Of a stretch of DNA of 64,000 nucleotides, positions 59,464 through 64,000 are shown in pieces (within the stretch, counting starts at the first letter, position 1; each line of letters begins with the position of its first letter). Source of the stretch: Streptomyces venezuelae. Its GTDB lineage: Bacteria; Actinomycetota; Actinomycetes; Streptomycetales; Streptomycetaceae. The position numbers and the translations under genes were made by a program. Location: the NCBI RefSeq assembly GCF_008642275.1, contig NZ_CP029189.1, positions 4,070,501-4,134,500 on the forward strand, written 5' to 3'. The notes below the pieces were generated by a model. That model was given only the letters and a program-made list of their open reading frames with translations, made no database searches and had not been told where the DNA came from.

Positions 59464-60344
59464 GCGCGGGGGCGTGGCTGCCGGTGCCGCTGTTCGCCGG
59501 GGTGCTGTGCGCCGGGGCGGCCGCCTGGGGGCTGGCCGGCGGCGACCGGGTGTCCCGGCGGGCCCAGGTGGTGCTCGCCGCGGGCGGTCCGGCGGCTCCG
59601 GTCGGTCCGCTGCGCAGGGAGCGGCTGCTGATCGCGGTACGGGTGCGGGCGGTGCGGTGGCGGGAGTGGCTCTGCCTCGCCGCCGGGCTGGTGGTCGCGG
59701 TGCTCGGCGGGTCGGTGATCCCGCTGCTGGCGGGGGCGGCTGCGGTGCCTCTGGTGCGCCGGTGGCTACGGGTACGGGCGCGGGAGCGGGCCCGGGCGGC
59801 GCGGGCCGCCGAAGTGGTGGCCTTGTGCGGGGCGGTGGTGGGAGAGCTCCGGGCGGGAGCGCAGCCCGGGCAGGCGCTGACGGCCGCGATGCGCAGGACG
59901 GCCGTCGGCCCCGGCGGGCCGGGTGCTGCGGAGACGGGCGTGCTGGCCGCGGCGGCCTTCGGCGGGGATGTGCCCGGGGCGTTGCGCCAGGCTGCGCGGG
60001 AGCCCGGGGCGGACGGGCTGGCCGGGATGGCGGCCTGCTGGCGGGTGTCCGTGGACGGTGGTGCGGGACTGGCCGCCGGACTGGAACGGCTGGAGGGGGC
60101 CCTGCGGGCCGAGCGGGACAGGCAGGAGTCGCTGCGGGCCCAGTTGGCGGGGGCGAGGTCGACGGTGCTGGTGCTCGCCCTGCTGCCGCTGGTGGGGCTG
60201 CTGATCGGCACCGGGCTGGGCGCGGATCCGCTCCGGGTGCTGCTGCACACGCCGATGGGGTGGGGCTGCCTGCTGGCCGGTGGGGTGCTGGAGGGGCTCG
60301 GGCTGGCGTGGTGCCGGCGGATCGTGCGAGCGGGGGAGCGGTGA
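59460..60344 (+). CDS. tadB: TadB-like pilus assembly membrane protein
   Basis: A 294-residue T2SF-domain protein. Helices lie near residues 5-25, 65-95 (LAAGLVVAVLGGSVIPLLAG), 240-260 and 270-290. The cytoplasmic domain has VVALCGAVVGELRAGAQPGQ, VPGALRQAAREPGADGLAGM and SVDGGAGLAAGLERLEGALR. It forms the inner-membrane platform with TadC. The start is GTG 59460 in a GTGA overlap with tadA. Confidence 0.9.
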   Translation: MSAGAWLPVPLFAGVLCAGAAAWGLAGGDRVSRRAQVVLAAGGPAAPVGPLRRERLLIAVRVRAVRWREWLCLAAGLVVAVLGGSVIPLLAGAAAVPLVRRWLRVRARERARAARAAEVVALCGAVVGELRAGAQPGQALTAAMRRTAVGPGGPGAAETGVLAAAAFGGDVPGALRQAAREPGADGLAGMAACWRVSVDGGAGLAAGLERLEGALRAERDRQESLRAQLAGARSTVLVLALLPLVGLLIGTGLGADPLRVLLHTPMGWGCLLAGGVLEGLGLAWCRRIVRAGER

Positions 60345-61120
60345 TGGGCGGTTTCGTCGTCCACAGGCTGGGGATCGCCGTCTGCCTGGCCGTGGTCGCG
60401 CTGTGGCTGGTGTCGGAGGTGACGGCGCGCGTCCGTACGAGGGCGGTCAGACGCAGGACCTCGGCCTTGCTGGGAGCCGTACCAGGGCTGCGCGCGCCGG
60501 TGTCCGGCTCCGCGCTGAGGGGTGTGGTGGCCGCGTGGGCCGGGCCGGCCGGGGCACTGCTGGCGGGCTGGGTGCTCGTAGGCGGGGTGACGGGTGTGGC
60601 GGTCGGCGCCCTGGCCGCGTTCGGTGTGCGGCGCCGGCGGACCAGGGTGCGACCGCCGGCCGGCGTGGATCCACGGGAGGCGGAGCGTCAGCTGCCGTTC
60701 GCCGCAGACCTGCTGGCCGCGTGTCTGGCGGCCGGGGCGGGTCCGGTGGAGGCTGCCGAGGTGGTGGGGGAGTCGCTGGGCGGCCCGGTGGGCGACCGGT
60801 TGGCCAGGGCCGGGGCGGAACTGCGGCTCGGCGGCGAACCGGGCGCCGGGTGGGGGAGGTTGGCGGAGATACCTGGTGCCCGGGCGCTCGCGGAGTGCCT
60901 GGAGCGGGCCGCGCGGACGGGGGCACCGGCGGCGGAACCGGTCTCCCGGCTCGCGTCCGGACTGCGGGAGGACCGGGCCCGCACGGCAGGTGCGAGGGCG
61001 CAGCGGGCGGCGGTTCTCGTCACGGCGCCGGTGGGGCTGTGTTTTCTCCCCGCCTTTCTCTCGATCGGGGTCGCACCGGTGGTGATCGGTATGGCCGCGG
61101 GACTTCTCTCGAACACCTGA
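60344..61120 (+). CDS. tadC: TadC-like pilus assembly membrane protein
   Basis: A 258-residue T2SF-domain protein starting MGGFVVHRLGIAVCLAVVAL. Membrane segments lie near the start, at about 65-90, and at the C-terminus (LVTAPVGLCFLPAFLSIGVA, VIGMAAGLLSN). The core has LPFAADLLAACLAAGAGPVE and [22 protein letters not shown] 60344 overlaps the tadB stop by one base with GGGGGAG upstream. A longer in-frame reading from 59474 is an artefact of tadB's GC skew. Confidence 0.92.
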   Translation: MGGFVVHRLGIAVCLAVVALWLVSEVTARVRTRAVRRRTSALLGAVPGLRAPVSGSALRGVVAAWAGPAGALLAGWVLVGGVTGVAVGALAAFGVRRRRTRVRPPAGVDPREAERQLPFAADLLAACLAAGAGPVEAAEVVGESLGGPVGDRLARAGAELRLGGEPGAGWGRLAEIPGARALAECLERAARTGAPAAEPVSRLASGLREDRARTAGARAQRAAVLVTAPVGLCFLPAFLSIGVAPVVIGMAAGLLSNT

Positions 61121-61169
61121 AGTCGCAATGACCACAGGCACCAACAGCGGAAATACACAGGAGGTTGTC

Positions 61170-61367
61170 ATGAGGATCATCTGGTTTCGTGTGCGGGCGG
61201 CGCTCAGGGGGCGCGGGGGAGACCGGGGGATGTCCACCTCGGAATACGCGATGGGCACGATCGCGGCCTGCGCATTCGCGGCCGTCCTCTACAAGGTGGT
61301 GACGAGCGAAGTCGTCGCCACGGCCCTTCAGTCGACCATCGGAAAGGCACTCGATGTGCCGTTCTGA
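61170..61367 (+). CDS. Flp-pilin-like DUF4244 protein
   Basis: A 65-residue protein. After a basic leader (RVRAALRGRGGDRG) comes MSTSEYAMGTIAACAFAAVL, the hydrophobic helix with the Ser/Glu-Tyr pattern of Flp-type pilins, whose conserved glutamate and tyrosine follow the prepilin cleavage site (after Gly). A perfect AGGAGG sits before ATG 61170, suggesting strong translation, as expected for a pilin. An in-frame ATG at 61128 lacks such a site. No prepilin peptidase is seen in the window. Confidence 0.88.
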   Translation: MRIIWFRVRAALRGRGGDRGMSTSEYAMGTIAACAFAAVLYKVVTSEVVATALQSTIGKALDVPF

Positions 61368-61740
61368 GGGTGGGTCACGCGGCGCCCGGCGGAAATCCGA
61401 CCGGGGATATGTCACGGCGGAGGCCGCCCTGGTGATTCCGGCCCTGGTGCTGTTCGCGGCGCTGCTGGTGTGGGCCCTGATGGCGGCGGCCGCGCAGATC
61501 CGGTGTGTGGACGCGGCCCGGGCCGGAGCCCGGGCGGCGGCCAGGTCGGAGCCGGTGGAGGTGGCGGAGGCGGCGGCCCGGGAGGCGGCCCCACCGGGGG
61601 CGCGGGTGGAGCTGGTGCGGGTGGGAGACCTCTGGAGGGTCCGGGTGGCGGCGCAGGCGCCCGGGCCGGACAGGCTGCCGGTACGGCTCGGCGCGCAGGC
61701 GGTGGCCCTGGCGGAGGACAGCGTGGGGCCGCCGCCGTGA
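61354..61740 (+). CDS. TadE-family pseudopilin
   Basis: A 128-residue protein. The short basic N-terminus precedes DRGYVTAEAALVIPALVLFA, the TadE-type signature with a conserved Glu inside a hydrophobic helix; the rest is an external domain (AQIRCVDAARAGARAAARSE). TadE-like proteins are minor pilins of the tad system. Its ATG lies 14 bases inside the pilin gene. A start nearer the VTAEAAL segment cannot be excluded. Confidence 0.88.
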   Translation: MCRSEGGSRGARRKSDRGYVTAEAALVIPALVLFAALLVWALMAAAAQIRCVDAARAGARAAARSEPVEVAEAAAREAAPPGARVELVRVGDLWRVRVAAQAPGPDRLPVRLGAQAVALAEDSVGPPP

Positions 61741-62075
61741 GCCGGGACCGGGGTTCGGCCACGGTCTGGGCGGCACTGGTGGCGACGGTGCTGGGTGCGG
61801 TGTTCGGCGGGGTGTTGTTGCTCGGCCAGGCCGTCGTGGCCCGTCACCGGGCGGCCGCGGCCGCCGACCTGGCGGCGCTCGCGGCGGCCGTCACCTGGGC
61901 CCACGGGCCGCAGACGGCCTGTGCGGCGGCCCTGCGGGTGGCACGTGCGCAGGACGCGGCGCTCGGCGGATGCCTGCTCCGGGGCGAGGTCGCCGAGGTC
62001 ACCGCCCGGGTCGCGGCCGGCCCGTTCACGGCGTCGATGCAGGCCCGGTCGGGCCCGCCCCGAGCGCCGGGCTGA
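61737..62075 (+). CDS. TadE-like protein of the helicase/secretion neighbourhood (Rv3654c-like)
   Basis: A 112-residue protein starting VSRDRGSATVWAALVATVLG, with a hydrophobic helix and AVVARHRAAAAADLAALAAA, the pattern of the TadE-like family found between tad operons and DECH helicases in actinobacteria. Cysteines (TACAAALRVA, GGCLLRGE) are conserved in such proteins. The GTG start overlaps the TadE stop (GTGA). It is the last gene of the rightward operon and converges on the helicase gene, with about 300 bases between them. Confidence 0.87.
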   Translation: MSRDRGSATVWAALVATVLGAVFGGVLLLGQAVVARHRAAAAADLAALAAAVTWAHGPQTACAAALRVARAQDAALGGCLLRGEVAEVTARVAAGPFTASMQARSGPPRAPG

Positions 62076-62374
62076 GGCTCCGGGCCCGCGGCCGCGTCGG
62101 TTCGGCGGCTCGCAGCAGGCCACGCGGGGCCATGTGGGGCCATGTGGGCTGCGGGGCCGGCCGCGGTGGGGACCGTCAGCCCGCGTCGGATCCCGTCAGG
62201 CCGCGGCGGGCCCGGCGGGTCGCTTCAGGGCCCGTGCGGCCACGCGGGGCCACGGGGCCCCACCAGGCCCCGGGGGATCCCACCAGGCCTCGTGGGGTCC
62301 CGCCGGGCCCCGCAAAGCCGGGGCGGGGTCCCGTCAGGCCTCGGAGGCCTCGGAGGCCTCGGCGAGCCCCGGTG
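62076..62374. other. Low-complexity GC-rich intergenic segment
   Basis: This segment between converging genes holds no plausible gene. It is filled with short degenerate repeats (GGGGCCA, CCCACCAGGCC, CCTCGGAGG) and several small hairpins that could stop transcription. Part of it (62333-62363) is a copy of the helicase gene's last codons and stop. Confidence 0.6.
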
Positions 62375-62404
62375 TCAGGCCTCCGGGGCTTCGGAGGCCT
62401 CGGC
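62333..62404. repeat. 31-base direct repeat spanning the helicase stop codon
   Basis: Copies at 62333-62363 and 62374-62404 start GTCAGGCCTC and differ at a few positions. The right copy encodes the last residues (AEASEAPEA and stop) of the helicase; the left copy lies just downstream and would encode AEASEASEA and stop in another frame. This looks like a tail duplication. Confidence 0.75.
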
Positions 62405-64000
62405 CGCGTCGGAGAGCGGTGCGGCCGAGGCGGCCGGGGATTCCGAGAAGGGTGTGGTGGCCGGGACGGCCGGGGATTCGGAGAGGAGGCGGGTGAGGAG
62501 TCGGACGGCGCCGCGCTTGTGCAGGGGCTCGTTGCCGTTGCCGCACTTGGGGGACTGGATGCAGGACGGGCAGCCGGCCTCGCACTCGCAGGCGGCGATC
62601 GCGTCGCGGGTCGCCGTCAGCCAGGCGCGGGCCGTGCCGAAGGCGCGCTCCGCGAAGCCGGCGCCGCCGGGGTGGCCGTCGTAGACGAAGACCGTGGGGA
62701 GGAGGGTGTCGGGATGCAGCGGCACGGAGACGCCGCCGATGTCCCAGCGGTCGCAGGTGGCGAACAGGGGGAGCATGCCGATGGAGGCGTGCTCGGCGGC
62801 GTGCAGGGCGCCGCCCAGGATCTCCGGACTGATCCGGGCCTCGTCGAGCTGCTCCTCGGTCACCGTCCACCACACGGCCCGGGTGCGCAGGGTGCGGGGC
62901 GGCAGGTCGAGCTTGGCCTCCCCCAGCACCTCGCCGGTGATCACCTTGCGGCGCAGATAGGAGACGACCTGGTTGGTGACCTCGACGGAGCCGAAGCAGA
63001 GCCGGGCCGAGCCCCAGGGGATCTCGGTCTCGGTCTCCAGGACGGAGATGGAGGTGGTGTCGCGGGCCGTGGTGGTGAAGGGCGGGTCCGCCTGCTCCAC
63101 GAGGGCCGCCGAGTCCTCAAGGTCCAGGTGTTTCACGAGGTACGTGCGGCCCTGGTGGAGGTGGACGGCCCCCTCGTGGACTGCGGTGTGGGCTGCCGAC
63201 TCGTCGACCGTACCCAGCAGCCGGCCGGTCGAGGCTTCCACGATCTGCACCGGGCGGCCGCCGCCGCCCCGGATGTCGGTCAGGTCCGAGGCCCGTTCCC
63301 GGCGGGTCCAGTGCCAGGCGGTCGCCCGGCGGCGCAGCAGTTTCGCCGCTTCGAGCTGAGGAAGGAGTTCCTCGGTCGCCGGGCCGAAGAGTTCCAGGTC
63401 GGCGTCGGTCAGCGGCAGCTCCGCTGCCGCCGCGCAGAGGTGCGGGGCGAGGACGTACGGGTTGTCGGGGTCCAGGACGGTGGCCTCCACCGGCCGCTGG
63501 AACAGCGCCTCCGGGTGGTGGACGAGGTAGGTGTCCAGCGGGTCGTCCCGGGCGACCAGTACGGCCAGGGCGCCCTGGCCCGAGCGCCCCGCGCGGCCCG
63601 CCTGCTGCCACAGGGAGGCCCGGGTGCCCGGGTAGCCGGTGATCAGCACGGCGTCCAGGCCGGATACGTCCACGCCCAGCTCCAGGGCCGTCGTGGCGGC
63701 CAGCCCGAGCAGCTCGCCGGAGTGCAGGGCCCGCTCCAGGGCCCGGCGCTCCTCGGGGAGGTAGCCGCCCCGGTACGCGGCGACGCGCCGGGGCAGCGAA
63801 CGGTCGACGGACGCGAGCCGTTCCTGGGCGATCACGGAGATCAGCTCGGCTCCGCGCCGGGAGCGGACGAAGGCGACCGTGCGGACCCCCTGGACCACCA
63901 GGTCGGTCAGCAGGTCGGCGGTCTCGGCGGTGGCCGTACGGCGTACGGGGGCACCTTTCTCGCCGCGCAGCTCGGTCAGGAGCGGCGGCTCCCAGAGGGC
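62375..64000 (-). CDS. DECH/DUF1998 helicase, C-terminal part (cut by window edge)
   Basis: The last 541 residues of a superfamily 2 helicase entering from the right edge; no start codon is visible. The helicase C-domain shows VRTVAFVRSRRGAELI, LAATTALELGVDVSGLDAVL, GYPGTRASLWQQAGRAGRSG (motif VI). The C-terminal DUF1998 has FVYDGHPGGAGFAERAF and a cysteine cluster CECEAGCPSCIQSPKCGNGN. This is the architecture of YprA/MrfA-type 3'-5' repair helicases and of the DECH helicase next to actinobacterial tad genes. The tail is repetitive (Ala/Glu/Ser). Confidence 0.93.
   Translation of the reverse strand, partial: ALWEPPLLTELRGEKGAPVRRTATAETADLLTDLVVQGVRTVAFVRSRRGAELISVIAQERLASVDRSLPRRVAAYRGGYLPEERRALERALHSGELLGLAATTALELGVDVSGLDAVLITGYPGTRASLWQQAGRAGRSGQGALAVLVARDDPLDTYLVHHPEALFQRPVEATVLDPDNPYVLAPHLCAAAAELPLTDADLELFGPATEELLPQLEAAKLLRRRATAWHWTRRERASDLTDIRGGGGRPVQIVEASTGRLLGTVDESAAHTAVHEGAVHLHQGRTYLVKHLDLEDSAALVEQADPPFTTTARDTTSISVLETETEIPWGSARLCFGSVEVTNQVVSYLRRKVITGEVLGEAKLDLPPRTLRTRAVWWTVTEEQLDEARISPEILGGALHAAEHASIGMLPLFATCDRWDIGGVSVPLHPDTLLPTVFVYDGHPGGAGFAERAFGTARAWLTATRDAIAACECEAGCPSCIQSPKCGNGNEPLHKRGAVRLLTRLLSESPAVPATTPFSESPAASAAPLSDAAEASEAPEA

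Noticed and set aside
59474..60343. N-terminal extension of tadC (548-residue reading)
   Set aside because: It is tadB in another frame; GC skew keeps it open. ATG 60344 with a ribosome site fits TadC length.

Overview
This 64 kb window is chromosomal DNA of a Streptomyces-type actinomycete. The base composition is very GC-rich, GTG and TTG starts are common, neighbouring genes often overlap by 4 or 8 bases, and marker genes such as wblA, the 224-residue Crp and the 6C small RNA are present. No rRNA genes, CRISPR arrays, intact insertion sequences or prophage genes were seen. Most of the window looks like conserved core chromosome with a few accessory patches.

Layout. 1-6.7 kb: a leftward run ending in a P450 gene cut by the window edge. 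It holds a secreted alpha/beta hydrolase, a membrane acyltransferase and two paralogous histidine kinase/response regulator pairs. 6.9-9.3 kb: LysE exporter, NTF2-like protein, a MarR regulator with a repetitive N-terminus and a DJ-1/PfpI protein. 9.5-11.7 kb: class III aminotransferase and a GntR regulator. 11.8-19.7 kb: YbaB and RecR, a DUF5063 protein, the ask-asd aspartate pathway pair, and an ECF sigma factor overlapping a membrane-anchored partner. 19.8-30.3 kb: SURF1, S9 peptidase, cytosine deaminase plus HD protein, several small unknowns, SulP transporter, tRNA-Pro(CGG), Pr6Pr membrane protein, metallophosphoesterase and GatB/YqeY protein. 30.3-47 kb: class A PBP, wblA, two ArsA/Get3-like ATPases, RidA, NUDIX, MBL hydrolase, Crp, endonuclease III, CoA-pyrophosphatase-type NUDIX, MarP protease, epoxide-hydrolase-like protein, holin-like protein and NhaA. 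47-55.4 kb: acetyl-CoA synthetase, a SulP-carbonic anhydrase fusion, a deacetylase-like lipoprotein, a CooC-like ATPase and a protein with a degraded Fic motif. 55.4-64 kb: an AT-richer gap, a HAD phosphatase, the 6C RNA, a DnaA-box cluster, an Ssd-TadA-TadB-TadC-pilin-TadE-TadE-like pilus operon, and a DECH/DUF1998 helicase cut by the right edge.

How it fits together. From the PBP to the helicase the gene order recalls, from memory, that of Mycobacterium tuberculosis around Rv3682-Rv3649 (ponA2, whiB4, paired Get3-like ATPases, crp, nth, marP, acs, 6C/B11, ssd, tad genes, helicase). This looks like an old actinobacterial block for envelope, redox and stress functions. The left 11 kb is more accessory and regulator-rich. 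Candidate operators (twin palindromes at 9345-9378, a palindrome at 10907-10923, a Crp-like site at 40570-40583) sit next to the matching regulator genes. Strong hairpins mark most transcription-unit ends.
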